A DNA stretch of 64,000 bases from an uncultured Ferrovibrio sp. (GCF_937960835.1 NZ_CALGPC010000015.1:303456-367455); one strand, 5' to 3'; counted from the first letter of the stretch, positions 43,352 to 53,061 are shown. The notes: generated by a model not told the origin, from the letters alone. A program made the numbers and translations.

Positions 43352-44032
43352 TCAGCGCGGGGATGGATTGTTCATGGCCTGCTTCCAGGCTGAGGCCTTG
43401 CCGCAGCCGCCATTGCGGCTGGGATCGTTTTCGGGCCCGAAGGTGACGGCAGCTTCCTCCCAGGCCCTGTCCAGTGCCTCGAAGCTGTCGTCGTCTTCAT
43501 CGGCCGGACGCGCCGGCGCCATCACGGCCCCGGCCTCGGCAATCGCCAGCAAGGCGGCAGGCACGGCGACATAAGCCGAATGGCGTTTCTCCAGCCGGTC
43601 GCGCAGCAATGCGAGGATCGGTGCCGCATCGCGCAGGATGCAGCAGGCCTCCTGCGGATCGATCTGGCTGAGGAATTCGAGCAGCATCGGCAGGTAGTCC
43701 GGCAGTTCGCGTGGATGCGGCTCGAAGCCATGGCTGCGGTACAGCTCGGCCAGCGCCACCATCGCCGGACCGCGGTCACGGGAGTCGCCATGCACATGCT
43801 CATAGAGATGCAGGGCAACGGAACGGCCACGGTCGAATAGGCTGGTGAAGCGTTCCTGCAACGCCATCAGATCCGGGGCTTCGAGTTCTGCCACCAGGTT
43901 GCCGAGCGCACCGGCGACCTTCGGGCTGCTCTTCAGATCAATCTCAATAATGGCGCGGATTTCCGGCAGCGCCGCTTGCAGGTCGGCGGTGGGGTAGTCC
44001 AGCAGCGCGGACAGGGCTTTCAAGATGCGCAT
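43352..44032 (-). CDS. narJ: nitrate reductase molybdenum-cofactor assembly chaperone
   Basis: 226-residue all-helical chaperone that binds the NarG N-terminus until cofactor insertion. Typical features: MRILKALSALLDYPTADLQ at the start, FDRGRSVALHLYEHVHGDSR and YRSHGFEPHPRELPDYLPML. ATG 44032 has GGGGAG upstream; a GTG at 44041 overlapping the narH stop is the alternative. Confidence 0.94.
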   Translation of the reverse strand: MRILKALSALLDYPTADLQAALPEIRAIIEIDLKSSPKVAGALGNLVAELEAPDLMALQERFTSLFDRGRSVALHLYEHVHGDSRDRGPAMVALAELYRSHGFEPHPRELPDYLPMLLEFLSQIDPQEACCILRDAAPILALLRDRLEKRHSAYVAVPAALLAIAEAGAVMAPARPADEDDDSFEALDRAWEEAAVTFGPENDPSRNGGCGKASAWKQAMNNPSPR

Positions 44033-44037
44033 GGCCG

Positions 44038-45549
44038 TCACTCCCCGGCAGCTGCGCGACGGCCCGGCGCGAACAGGTTGGCCGGTTCCTTGCCGCCCGT
44101 GCAGCCCGCCCCGAACGAGAATCCGCAGCCACCGCGCAGGTCGAAGGCGCTTTCTGCATATTCACGATGGGTGGACGGGATCACGTAGCGTTCCTCGTAA
44201 TTGGCAATCGCCATGATCCTGTACATGCCCTCGACCTGAGCCGGATTTAGCCCCACCCGATCGAGCACGGCGGTATTGTCCCTGCCTTCCACATGGCGGC
44301 TGCGCATGAACACCCGCATCGCTATCATGCGCTCCAGCGCCTGCACGATGGGTTCCTCGACTCCGGCGGTCAGCAGATTGGCCAGATACTTCACCGGGAT
44401 GCGCAGGCTGCGCACATCGGCGATCTGATCGGCCATGGCGATCTTGCCGGCATCGGCCGCCGCCTGGATTGGCGAAAGCGGCGGCACATACCAGACCATC
44501 GGCAAGGTGCGGTATTCCGGATGCAGCGGGAAAGCTATCTTCCACTCGATCGCCATCTTGTAGGTGGGCGATATGCGCGCCGCTTCCAGCCAGTTTTCCG
44601 GTACGCCGTCGCGCCGAGCCTGTTCGATCACCGCAGGATCATGCGGATCGAGGAAGACGTCGAGCTGCGCCTGATACAAATCCTGCTCGGCTGGCACGCT
44701 GGCCGCTTCTTCGATCCGGTCGGCATCGTAGAGCAGCACGCCGAGATAGCGGATGCGGCCGACGCAAGTCTCAGAGCAGACCGTCGGTTCGCCCGCCTCG
44801 ATGCGCGGGAAGCAGAAGATGCATTTTTCCGCCTTCCCGGACTTCCAGTTGTAGTAAATCTTCTTGTACGGGCAGGCGCTGACGCACATCCGCCAGCCGC
44901 GGCACTTATCCTGATCGATCAGGACGATGCCATCCTCCTCGCGCTTGTAGATCGAGCCCGATGGGCAGGAAGCGACACAGGCTGGATTGAGGCAGTGCTC
45001 GCACAGGCGTGGCAGATAGAACATGAAGGTGTTTTCGAACTGCCCGTAGATTTCTTTCTGCACGCCATCGAAGTTCTTGTCCTTCGAGCGCTTGGCGAAT
45101 TCAGTGCCGAGGATCTCTTCCCAGTTTGGCCCCCACTCGATCTTCTCCATCCGTTTGCCGGTGATCAGCGAGACTGGCCGGGCCACTGGCATGGCCTCGG
45201 ATTCCTGCGCAGTCTGCAGGTGGTCGTATTCAAAGGTGAAGGGCTCGTAATAGTCGTCGATCTCGGGTAGATGCGGATTGGCGAAGATCTTGGCCAGCAG
45301 CCGCCATCTGCCGCCGATGCGCGGCTCGATTCGTCCACTGCGGGTGCGTCTCCAGCCGCCCTGCCATTTATCCTGGTTCTCCCATTCCTTGGGATAGCCG
45401 ATGCCAGGCTTGGTCTCGACATTGTTGAACCAGGCGTATTCTACGCCCTCGCGCGAGGTCCAGACGTTCTTGCAGGTCACTGAGCAGGTGTGGCAGCCGA
45501 TGCACTTGTCCAGGTTCAGAACCATGGCAATTTGAGCACGGACTTTCAT
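44038..45549 (-). CDS. narH: respiratory nitrate reductase beta subunit
   Basis: 503-residue electron-transfer subunit with three [4Fe-4S] and one [3Fe-4S] clusters. Cys motifs: CIGCHTCSVTCKNVW, CEHCLNPACVASCP, then CRGWRMCVSACPYKK, where Trp replaces a ligand Cys and marks the 3Fe cluster as in E. coli NarH, then CIFCFPRIEAGEPTVCSETC. It starts 27 bases after narG. Confidence 0.96.
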   Translation of the reverse strand: MKVRAQIAMVLNLDKCIGCHTCSVTCKNVWTSREGVEYAWFNNVETKPGIGYPKEWENQDKWQGGWRRTRSGRIEPRIGGRWRLLAKIFANPHLPEIDDYYEPFTFEYDHLQTAQESEAMPVARPVSLITGKRMEKIEWGPNWEEILGTEFAKRSKDKNFDGVQKEIYGQFENTFMFYLPRLCEHCLNPACVASCPSGSIYKREEDGIVLIDQDKCRGWRMCVSACPYKKIYYNWKSGKAEKCIFCFPRIEAGEPTVCSETCVGRIRYLGVLLYDADRIEEAASVPAEQDLYQAQLDVFLDPHDPAVIEQARRDGVPENWLEAARISPTYKMAIEWKIAFPLHPEYRTLPMVWYVPPLSPIQAAADAGKIAMADQIADVRSLRIPVKYLANLLTAGVEEPIVQALERMIAMRVFMRSRHVEGRDNTAVLDRVGLNPAQVEGMYRIMAIANYEERYVIPSTHREYAESAFDLRGGCGFSFGAGCTGGKEPANLFAPGRRAAAGE

Positions 45550-45576
45550 GGGGCAATCTCCTTGGTCACGACTGGC

Positions 45577-48500
45577 TTACTCGGCGGCTGCGGCGCCGGA
45601 GCGCGGGCGTTCAAGCCAGTCCACATTGGTCATTTTGCGCACCACCACAAACTCGTCGCGATTAGTGCCAATCGTGCCGTAGTAGTTGAAGCCGTAGCTG
45701 AGCTGGGCGTAGCCGCCGATCATATGCGTCGGCTTGACCGTGGCGCGGGTGACGGAGTTGTGGATACCGCCGCGTGCACCGGTGATTTCGCTGCCCGGTA
45801 CGTTCACGATCTTCTCCTGCGCGTGATACATCAGGATCATGCCCTCGTTCACGCGCTGGCTGACCACGGCACGCGCCACCAGCGCGCCGTTCGAGTTGAA
45901 GACCTCGACCCAGTCGTTGTCCTCGATGCCAGCCTTTCCGGCATCCACCTCGCTAAGCCAGACGATCGGTCCACCGCGCGACAGGGTGAGCATCATCAGA
46001 TTGTCGGTATAAGTGCTGTGGATACCCCATTTCTGGTGTGGCGTGATGAAGTTCAGCAGGATTTCCGGATTGCCGTTGCTGCGCTTACCATGCACCTCGG
46101 CCACGCTTCGCGTATCGATGGGCGGACGATAAGTGCTCAAACCCTCGCCGAAGGCCCGCATCCAGGGGTGATCCTGATAAAGCTGCTGCCGGCCGGTCAG
46201 TGTGCGCCAGGGGATCAGCTCATGCACGTTGGTGTAGCCGGCATTATAGCTGACATGCTCGGATTCCAGCCCGCTCCATGTTGGAGAGGAGATGATCTTG
46301 CGCGGCTGCGCCTGCAGGTCGCGAAAGCGCAGCTTGTCGTCTTCGCGCGGAGTTGCCAGATGCGTATGGTCGCGGCCGGTCGCCTTGGACAAGGCAGCCC
46401 AGGATTTCACCGCCACCTCCCCGTTGGTTTCCGGTGCCAGCGACAGGATCACTTCCGCTGCATCGATATCGGTCTCGATCTTCGGCAGCCCCTGGGTAAT
46501 GCCTGGTTCGGTGACCTTGCCATTCAGCTTGGCTAGCAAATCCACCTCATGCGCGGTATTCCAGACGATGCCCTTGCCGCCATTGCCGATCTTGGTCATC
46601 AGAGGTCCGAGCGCCGTGAACTTCTTGTAGGTGTTCGGATAGTCGCGCTCGACTACGGTGATTTGTGGCATGGTCTTGCCCGGGATGGGTTCGATCTCAC
46701 CCTTGCGCCATTCCTTCGGCTCGAAGGCCTGGCCCAACTCGGACGGCGTATCGTGCATCAGCGGTGTGAGCACGATGTCCTTCTCGACGCTGAGATGGCC
46801 TTCGCAGATAGAAGAGAATGTCTTGGCGATGCCCTTGAAGATCTCCCAGTCGCTGCGCGCTTCCCAAGCCGGATCTACCGCTGCCGACAGCGGATGGATA
46901 AAGGGATGCATGTCGGAGGTATTCATGTCGTGCTTCTCGTACCAGGTGGCGGTCGGCAGCACGATGTCGGAATACATGCAGGTGGTGGACATGCGGAAAT
47001 CGAGCGTCACGAGCAGATCGAGCTTGCCTTCCGCCTCCTCGCGCCAGATCACCTCCTCCGGCTTGCGCCCCCCTTCTTGGCCGAGATCCTTGCCCTGCAC
47101 GCCATGCTGGGTGCCGAGCAGATATTTGAGGAAGTATTCATGCCCCTTGCCGCTGGAGCCCAGGATGTTTGAGCGCCAGACGAACATGTTGCGCGGGAAA
47201 TTTGCCGGATTGTCCGGGTCCTCGCAGGACATGCGGATGTCGCCGCTCTTCAGCTTCTCCACCAGATAGGGCACGGGTTCCTGCCCGGCCGCGGCTGCAT
47301 CCTTCGTCAGTTGCAGCGGATTGCACTCAAGTTGTGGTGCGCTGGGCAGCCACCCCATGCGCTCAGCCCGCACGTTGAAATCGATCAGCGACCCGGTCAG
47401 CTTCTTCGGCGCCAGCGGAGAGAGGATTTCCTCCACCGCCAGCTTCTCGTACCGCCACTGGCCGGTATGGGCGTAGAAGAATGAGGTCGAGTTCTGCTGA
47501 CGCGGCGGTCGATGCCAGTCCAGCGCGAAGGCCAGCGGCAGCCAGCCGCATTGCGGGCGCAGCTTCTCCTGTCCCACATAATGCGACCAGCCGCCACCTG
47601 ACTGGCCAATGCAACCACACATCGCCAGCAGGTTGATGATGCCGCGATAATTCATGTCGGCGTGGTACCAATGGTTCACCGCTGCGCCGAGAATGACCAT
47701 GGACTTGCCCTTGGTCTTGTCGGCATTGTCGGCGAAGGCACGCGCTACAGCGATCACCTGCTCGCGCGGTACGCCGGTAATGCGCTCCTGCCAGGCCGGC
47801 GTATAGGGCAGGTCTTCATCGAAGCTCTTCGCGGCATTCGGGTCCCCGAAGCCGTAATCCACGCCGTAATTGGCCAGGAATAGGTCATAGACTGCCGCGA
47901 CCAGAACCGGGCCATTCCGGGTCTGGACACGTTTGACCGGAACTTTGCGCTCGATGACTTCGGGGTGATTACTGCTCGGGAAATGCTCGTGCGCGATGCC
48001 GCCGAAATACGGAAAGGCCACTCCCCTCACCTCGTCTTCGACACCCTTCAGGCCGAGACGCAGCTTTGTCTCGGCGCCGCCAGCTTCCTTCTCCTCCAGA
48101 TTCCATTTGCCTTGTTCGCCCCAGCGGAAACCGATGGAGCCTAGCGGCGCGACAAGCTTGCCGCTCTTCTCGTCGAGCGCGACCGTCTTCCATTCCGGAT
48201 TGTTGCTCTGGCCCAGATTGTCAGCAAAATCAGAGCAGCGCAGGAAACGGTCCGGCACCAGGCGGCCGTCGCGCTCGACCAGCATCACCAAATTCGGCAT
48301 GTCGGTATAGCGCCGGCAGTAGTCCTGGAAATACTCACTGCGCCCCTTGGCATGGTATTCGCTCAGGATCACATGGCCCATCGCCATGGCCAGCGCCGCA
48401 TCGGTGCCCTGCTTGGGATGCAGCCATAGGTCGGCAAATTTTGAGGCTTCCGAATAATCGGGCGTCACCACCGCCACCTTGGCGCCCTTGTAGCGGACTT

Positions 48501-49308
48501 CCGTCATGAAATGGGCGTCCGGCGTGCGCGTCTGCGGCACGTTAGACCCCCACAGCATCAGGAAGGTGGAATTGTACCAGTCGGCCGATTCCGGCACATC
48601 GGTCTGCTCGCCCCAGGTCTGTGGAGAACTGGGCGGCAGGTCGCAATACCAGTCGTAGAAGCTCATGCAGACGCCGCCGATCAGCGACAGATAGCGGCTG
48701 CCGGCCGCATAAGATACCATGGACATCGCCGGGATCGGCGAGAAGCCGATGATGCGGTCAGGGCCGAAGGTTTTAATCGTATAGGCGTTCGCCGCGGCGA
48801 TGATCTCGTTCACCTCATCCCAGCTCGCACGCACGAAGCCGCCCATGCCACGGGCCGTCTTGTATTCTTTGGTCTTCGCCTTGTCCTCGACAATCGACTG
48901 CCAGGCAGCCACCGGATCGCGATGGGTCTGCTTCGCCGCGCGCCACAGCCGCATCAGGCGGCCACGCACCATCGGATATTTCACGCGGTTGGCGCTGTAG
49001 ATGTACCAGGAGTAACTGGCCCCGCGTGCGCAGCCGCGCGGCTCGTGATTGGGCAGATCGGGTCGCGTACGCGGGTAGTCCGTCTGCTGGGTTTCCCAGG
49101 TGACGATGCCACCCTTCACATAGATTTTCCATGAGCAGGAGCCGGTACAATTGGCACCATGCGTGGAGCGCACGATGCGGTCATGCGCCCAGCGATTGCG
49201 ATAAGCATCCTCCCAGGCGCGGTCCTCGGTCGTGACCACGCCATGGCCATCGGAGAAATGACCGACCTGTTTGCGAAAGTAAGTGAGGCGATCGAGAAAG
49301 CGGCTCAT
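45577..49308 (-). CDS. narG: respiratory nitrate reductase alpha subunit
   Basis: 1243-residue molybdenum subunit that reduces nitrate to nitrite on the cytoplasmic side. The N-terminal HGANCTGSCSWKIYVKGG with the later RGCARGASYSWYIYS forms the unusual His/Cys [4Fe-4S] site. The DWYCDLPPSSPQTWGEQTDV and WGSNVPQTRTPDAHF regions line the bis-MGD cofactor pocket. It starts 23 bases after the second narK gene. Length matches NarG. No Tat signal cleavage is expected. Confidence 0.97.
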   Translation of the reverse strand: MSRFLDRLTYFRKQVGHFSDGHGVVTTEDRAWEDAYRNRWAHDRIVRSTHGANCTGSCSWKIYVKGGIVTWETQQTDYPRTRPDLPNHEPRGCARGASYSWYIYSANRVKYPMVRGRLMRLWRAAKQTHRDPVAAWQSIVEDKAKTKEYKTARGMGGFVRASWDEVNEIIAAANAYTIKTFGPDRIIGFSPIPAMSMVSYAAGSRYLSLIGGVCMSFYDWYCDLPPSSPQTWGEQTDVPESADWYNSTFLMLWGSNVPQTRTPDAHFMTEVRYKGAKVAVVTPDYSEASKFADLWLHPKQGTDAALAMAMGHVILSEYHAKGRSEYFQDYCRRYTDMPNLVMLVERDGRLVPDRFLRCSDFADNLGQSNNPEWKTVALDEKSGKLVAPLGSIGFRWGEQGKWNLEEKEAGGAETKLRLGLKGVEDEVRGVAFPYFGGIAHEHFPSSNHPEVIERKVPVKRVQTRNGPVLVAAVYDLFLANYGVDYGFGDPNAAKSFDEDLPYTPAWQERITGVPREQVIAVARAFADNADKTKGKSMVILGAAVNHWYHADMNYRGIINLLAMCGCIGQSGGGWSHYVGQEKLRPQCGWLPLAFALDWHRPPRQQNSTSFFYAHTGQWRYEKLAVEEILSPLAPKKLTGSLIDFNVRAERMGWLPSAPQLECNPLQLTKDAAAAGQEPVPYLVEKLKSGDIRMSCEDPDNPANFPRNMFVWRSNILGSSGKGHEYFLKYLLGTQHGVQGKDLGQEGGRKPEEVIWREEAEGKLDLLVTLDFRMSTTCMYSDIVLPTATWYEKHDMNTSDMHPFIHPLSAAVDPAWEARSDWEIFKGIAKTFSSICEGHLSVEKDIVLTPLMHDTPSELGQAFEPKEWRKGEIEPIPGKTMPQITVVERDYPNTYKKFTALGPLMTKIGNGGKGIVWNTAHEVDLLAKLNGKVTEPGITQGLPKIETDIDAAEVILSLAPETNGEVAVKSWAALSKATGRDHTHLATPREDDKLRFRDLQAQPRKIISSPTWSGLESEHVSYNAGYTNVHELIPWRTLTGRQQLYQDHPWMRAFGEGLSTYRPPIDTRSVAEVHGKRSNGNPEILLNFITPHQKWGIHSTYTDNLMMLTLSRGGPIVWLSEVDAGKAGIEDNDWVEVFNSNGALVARAVVSQRVNEGMILMYHAQEKIVNVPGSEITGARGGIHNSVTRATVKPTHMIGGYAQLSYGFNYYGTIGTNRDEFVVVRKMTNVDWLERPRSGAAAAE

Positions 49309-49331
49309 GGTTGGGGCTCCATTGGCTCACG

Positions 49332-50687
49332 TCAGCAGGGACGCTCGGCGCCCTTACGGGCGTAGTACCACCAGTTAATGGCGACATTGACCGCGTAATA
49401 GAAAGCGGCCCAGTAGAAGAAGGCGTTCGGTGAGGCGAACAGCGTCATCGAGTAGCCAAGCAGGATGCCGGCGGCGAACGGGCCATAAGCTGCAACCGCG
49501 CTTGTCCATCCGATCACGCCGGCTGCCTGCCGTGGCTCGAACAGCATGGGCATCTGCTTGAAGGTCGAGGCATTGCCGATGCCGGAAAAGAAGAACAGGC
49601 CCAGCATGAAGGTGAGGAAGTATGGGAACTCGGCCAGCGAGGTCGGCGAAGTGAAGAAGGTTACGCCGATGGCGCAGACGATCATACCGATGCCCGACCA
49701 ATGCGTGACGATGGCGCCGCCGAAGCGATCCGACAGCGGCCCGGCGATCACGCGCATGATCGAGCCGATCAGCGGCCCGAGGAAAGCATAGGCCAGTGGA
49801 TCGGGACCGTTGGGGAAGCCGGTATAGGTCTGCCGGATCAGCAGCGGAAAGGTGGCTGAGAAACCGGAGAAGGATCCAAACGTCATGACGTAGAGCAGCG
49901 TCATGAAGAAGCCGTGCTTCAGTTTGAAGATGTCGAGCTGATCGCGGAAATTGGCCCGCACTGGTACGCTGCGCAGCATGAACCAGGCTAGGATGCCGAA
50001 CAGCGCGATCAGCGGCACATAGACCAGAGCCGCATTCTGCAGCCAGATCTTGCTGTGCACCCCACCACGCGTGAAATCGAGCGGTTCGCCAGCCAAGCTG
50101 CCGAACAGCGCGACGCCAATGATCCAGGGCGTGACGAACTGCACGATGCTGACCCCGAAATTTCCAATGCCGGCCTGGATCGCCAAGGCGGTGCCCTGCA
50201 GCCGCTTGGGGAAGAACAGGCTAGTGCTCGGCATGAAGGATGAGAAATTGCCGCCACCCAGCCCGGCCAGAAAGGCCAGCGTCAGCAGCACCCAGTAAGG
50301 CGTGGTCGGCTCCTGTACCGCAACGAACCAACCGACGGTTGGAATCAGCAGACTGAGCGTGGAGATCGTTACCACGTTGCGCGTGCCGTAAAGCGGCACC
50401 AGAAAAGTATGAATGATGCGCAGCGTGCCGCCGGCTAGGCCCGGCATGGCCGTCAGCCAGAAGAGCTCGGTCTGGTTCAGCTTGAAGCCGGCGCCCGGCA
50501 GGCGCACCACTAGGGCTGAAACCATGAACCAGACGATGAAGGCCATGGTCAGGTTGGCAGTGGTGATGATCAGCGTGCGCCAGGCAATCCGCTTTCCGGT
50601 GGTTTCCCAGAACCCGGCATCCTCCGGCTCCCAACGGCTAAGCCACACCCCTTGACGTTTCTCGTTGTTGCCAATCGCGATAGTCAT
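49332..50687 (-). CDS. narK: nitrate/nitrite transporter, NarK2-like
   Basis: 451-residue MFS transporter of the nitrate/nitrite porter family, 12 helices. Both nitrate signatures are clear: LGGGNFSSFMPSTSLFFP with GTALAIQAGIGNFGVS, and SGIGNASTFKQMPMLF. It has the soluble N-terminal tail typical of NarK2-type antiporters. It starts three bases after the other narK gene. In Paracoccus the two types are fused in the same order; here they are separate. Confidence 0.93.
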   Translation of the reverse strand: MTIAIGNNEKRQGVWLSRWEPEDAGFWETTGKRIAWRTLIITTANLTMAFIVWFMVSALVVRLPGAGFKLNQTELFWLTAMPGLAGGTLRIIHTFLVPLYGTRNVVTISTLSLLIPTVGWFVAVQEPTTPYWVLLTLAFLAGLGGGNFSSFMPSTSLFFPKRLQGTALAIQAGIGNFGVSIVQFVTPWIIGVALFGSLAGEPLDFTRGGVHSKIWLQNAALVYVPLIALFGILAWFMLRSVPVRANFRDQLDIFKLKHGFFMTLLYVMTFGSFSGFSATFPLLIRQTYTGFPNGPDPLAYAFLGPLIGSIMRVIAGPLSDRFGGAIVTHWSGIGMIVCAIGVTFFTSPTSLAEFPYFLTFMLGLFFFSGIGNASTFKQMPMLFEPRQAAGVIGWTSAVAAYGPFAAGILLGYSMTLFASPNAFFYWAAFYYAVNVAINWWYYARKGAERPC

Positions 50688-50690
50688 GAC

Positions 50691-52076
50691 TCAAGCCTCC
50701 TTCGCCCGGATTCCGGCGGGTACGGATTGCGATGTGTCGGGCACGGCGGCAGGCTTTCCGCCTTCGGCCAGTTCAGGCAGATCCTGTGGGCCGCGCAGGG
50801 CCGGATGCTTGCGTCGCTCCATGCGTAGGATGGCAAAATGCATCCAGGTCAGCGCGATCGCGACCAGGATGAAGAGCAGCATGAAACAGCTCGTCCAAAC
50901 GCCAATGATGTCGTTCAGCGCGCCGAAGGCGATTGGCAGCACGAAGCCGCCGAGCCCGCCGATCAGGCCGACCACGCCGCCCACTGCGCCGACATGGTTC
51001 GGGTAATAGACCGGGATATGCTTGTAGACGGCAGCCTTTCCCAGCGACATGAAGAAACCCAGCACAAAGGCGATCACCGTGAATGGCACAAAGCCGATGG
51101 CAATGGTGAAGGTGATCGGACCTGTAATGCCACGCACCGTGTAATCGGTCGCCGGATAGGACAGCAGGAAGGTGCAGATCACCGAGACGATGAAGGTCCA
51201 GTACATAACCCGGCGGGCGCCATATTTATCGGAAAGCACGCCGCCATAGGCGCGGAACAGGCTGGCCGGGATCGAATAGGCCGCGCCCAGCATGCCCGCC
51301 GTTTTCACGTCGAGGCCATAGACGCCCATGTAGTAGCGCGGCAGCCAGAGCGCCAAGGCGACGAAAGCGCCAAAGACGAAGAAGTAATAAAGCGAGAAAC
51401 GCCAGACCTGCAGTTTTGCCAACGGCGCCAGTTGCGCCAGCAGTGGCTCAGGCTTCACGCCCATGCGCTTGCGTTCGGCCAGCGCAGGATCGTCTTTGGT
51501 GAAGAGATAGAAGGCGATCGCCATGATCAGCATAACAATGGCCCAGACCTTGGCGACCATTTCCCAGCCGAAAGCCACCATCACGAAGGGAGCAATGAAC
51601 TTGGTGACAGCGGCACCGACATTGCCCATGCCGAAAACGCCAAGCGCAGTTCCCTGCTTCTCCTTCGGATACCATTTGGAAACATAGGCAACGCCGACCG
51701 CAAAGGAGCCGCCGGCAATGCCGACGCCGAGCGCGGCCAACAGGAAGGTCTCGTAAGAATAGGCCAAGGTGAGCAGCCAGGTAGCGATCGCGGCGGCCAC
51801 CATCACGGCGGTGTAGACCAGGCGGCCGCCATATTGGTCGGTCCAGATGCCGAGCAGCAGACGGCTCAGTGAGCCCGTCAGAATCGGTGTGCCGATCAGC
51901 AGGCCGAACTGGGTTTCGTTAAGACCCAGATCCTTTTTGATCTGTAGACCGATGATCGAGAAGATCGTCCAGACGGCGAAGCATACAGTGAATGCCACTG
52001 TACTCATTACTAATGCTGTAGACTGACCGGCAGGATTCGTGGCGAGGCTGGCAGTGGGGGCAGATTGAGAGACCAT
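50691..52076 (-). CDS. nitrate transporter, NarK1-like MFS protein
   Basis: 461-residue MFS transporter with 12 helices. TILTGSLSRLLLGIWTDQYG and GIAGGSFAVGVAYVSKWYPK, GMGNVGAAVTKFIAP and FFMSLGKAAVYKHIPVYYP are nitrate-porter landmarks of the NarK1 (proton symport) type. ATG 52076 follows GGAGGAG by nine bases; an ATG 18 bases upstream has no ribosome site. First gene of the narK-narK-narGHJI operon, divergent from a Crp/Fnr regulator, with FNR-type boxes in the gap. Confidence 0.93.
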   Translation of the reverse strand: MVSQSAPTASLATNPAGQSTALVMSTVAFTVCFAVWTIFSIIGLQIKKDLGLNETQFGLLIGTPILTGSLSRLLLGIWTDQYGGRLVYTAVMVAAAIATWLLTLAYSYETFLLAALGVGIAGGSFAVGVAYVSKWYPKEKQGTALGVFGMGNVGAAVTKFIAPFVMVAFGWEMVAKVWAIVMLIMAIAFYLFTKDDPALAERKRMGVKPEPLLAQLAPLAKLQVWRFSLYYFFVFGAFVALALWLPRYYMGVYGLDVKTAGMLGAAYSIPASLFRAYGGVLSDKYGARRVMYWTFIVSVICTFLLSYPATDYTVRGITGPITFTIAIGFVPFTVIAFVLGFFMSLGKAAVYKHIPVYYPNHVGAVGGVVGLIGGLGGFVLPIAFGALNDIIGVWTSCFMLLFILVAIALTWMHFAILRMERRKHPALRGPQDLPELAEGGKPAAVPDTSQSVPAGIRAKEA

Positions 52077-52149
52077 CGCTGTTTTCTCCTCCATCCCGGT
52101 AAAGTGGCAGGATGCGAGGAGACGATGCGCAGGAGCGGGCGAAACAGGA

Positions 52150-52163
52150 TTGCGTTAGATCAA
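52150..52163. promoter_or_regulatory. TTGCG-N4-ATCAA box on the narK side
   Basis: TTGCG-TTAG-ATCAA, one NnrR-like and one FNR-like half. Centred about 80 bases before the narK start codon, a distance that suits activation with a leader near 39 bases. Confidence 0.5.
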
Positions 52164-52180
52164 CGGCTACGCTGCAGCGC

Positions 52181-52199
52181 ATTTTTGCGTCGCAAAAAT
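52181..52199. promoter_or_regulatory. perfect 19-bp palindrome between narK and its regulator
   Basis: ATTTTTGCG / CGCAAAAAT with one central base. It lies among three FNR-type boxes. Its half-site TTGCG matches the NnrR-type half-site but the spacing (one base rather than four) does not. Could be an operator for another regulator. Confidence 0.5.
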
Positions 52200-52201
52200 C
52201 C

Positions 52202-52215
52202 TTGATTACCATCAA
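52202..52215. promoter_or_regulatory. perfect FNR-type box TTGAT-N4-ATCAA
   Basis: TTGAT-TACC-ATCAA, fully symmetric, three bases after the 19-bp palindrome, in the divergent narK/regulator gap. Confidence 0.8.
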
Positions 52216-52247
52216 AAATTGATCTCGGTACGGCATCAATGCCATGC

Positions 52248-52261
52248 TTGATGTCGATCAA
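52248..52261. promoter_or_regulatory. perfect FNR-type box TTGAT-N4-ATCAA near the regulator start
   Basis: TTGAT-GTCG-ATCAA, fully symmetric, centred about 54 bases before the regulator start codon. May mediate auto-control or control by a global FNR. Confidence 0.8.
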
Positions 52262-52308
52262 TGAGTGATATTCCGCGTCCGATACTCTGGTGATAATGGA
52301 GGTGCTAT

Positions 52309-53061
52309 ATGCGCGCTATCGATCAGCAAGCATTCAAAGAAACTGAGCTCTACCAGAGGCTTGGGCCGGCGATTGCCGAGCGTCTCGTACGCGATTGCGC
52401 CATTCGGGAATATCCGAAGCATGCCATCCTGACCCAGCAGGGCGAAGAATCAGAATTTGTGCACCTGATCATCAGCGGCCGCGTCGCATTGATGGCGGAA
52501 TGCAGCGATGGCGACACTACCGTGGTCACGACTTTCGGCAACGGCGAGATCTTCGTCAGTGCCGCCGCAATCCTGCAGCTACCCTATCTCGTCACCGCCA
52601 AAACCACCACGCCGTCGCGGATCCTGCTGATCCCGAGCGGGCGGTTCCGCCAGGCGCTGGAAACCGAGCACGCCCTCGCGCTGATGATGGTGGACCGGCT
52701 GGCGCGCCATTGGCGCCTGCTGGTTGAACACCTGCGCGAGCTGAAGCTGCACACCGCCACCGAGCGGCTGGCGCATTATCTCGTGCGTCACAGCGCGGTC
52801 GAAAGCGGCCCCGACAGCTTCCGCCTTGCCGACGATCGCAAGACCATCGCCGCCGAGCTGGGCATGAGTTCGGAATGTCTGTCCCGTACCTTCCAGCAGT
52901 TGCGCAGCTTTGGTGTCCGCGCCAGCGGCAGCCGCATCGAAATCGCCGATGTCAGCCGGCTGCAGAAGCTCTATCGCCCGGTGGCACCGGCAAACCGCGT
53001 GGCGCGCAACGTCTCGCCAAGTGGAGTGAAAGCCACGCAGCCCGAAATGGCCCGGGCCTGA
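52309..53061 (+). CDS. Crp/Fnr family regulator, NarR/Dnr type
   Basis: 250 residues: sensor domain (about 20-140) and winged helix with DDRKTIAAELGMSSECLSRTF. The recognition helix reads ECLSR (189-193), the ExxSR pattern that reads TTGAT. Cysteines at 30, 65 and 190 do not form the FNR N-terminal cluster motif, so oxygen sensing by [4Fe-4S] is not expected; NarR of Paracoccus, also next to narK, is the best analogue (nitrate/nitrite response). GGAGG precedes the ATG. mogA starts five bases after its stop. Confidence 0.87.
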   Translation: MRAIDQQAFKETELYQRLGPAIAERLVRDCAIREYPKHAILTQQGEESEFVHLIISGRVALMAECSDGDTTVVTTFGNGEIFVSAAAILQLPYLVTAKTTTPSRILLIPSGRFRQALETEHALALMMVDRLARHWRLLVEHLRELKLHTATERLAHYLVRHSAVESGPDSFRLADDRKTIAAELGMSSECLSRTFQQLRSFGVRASGSRIEIADVSRLQKLYRPVAPANRVARNVSPSGVKATQPEMARA

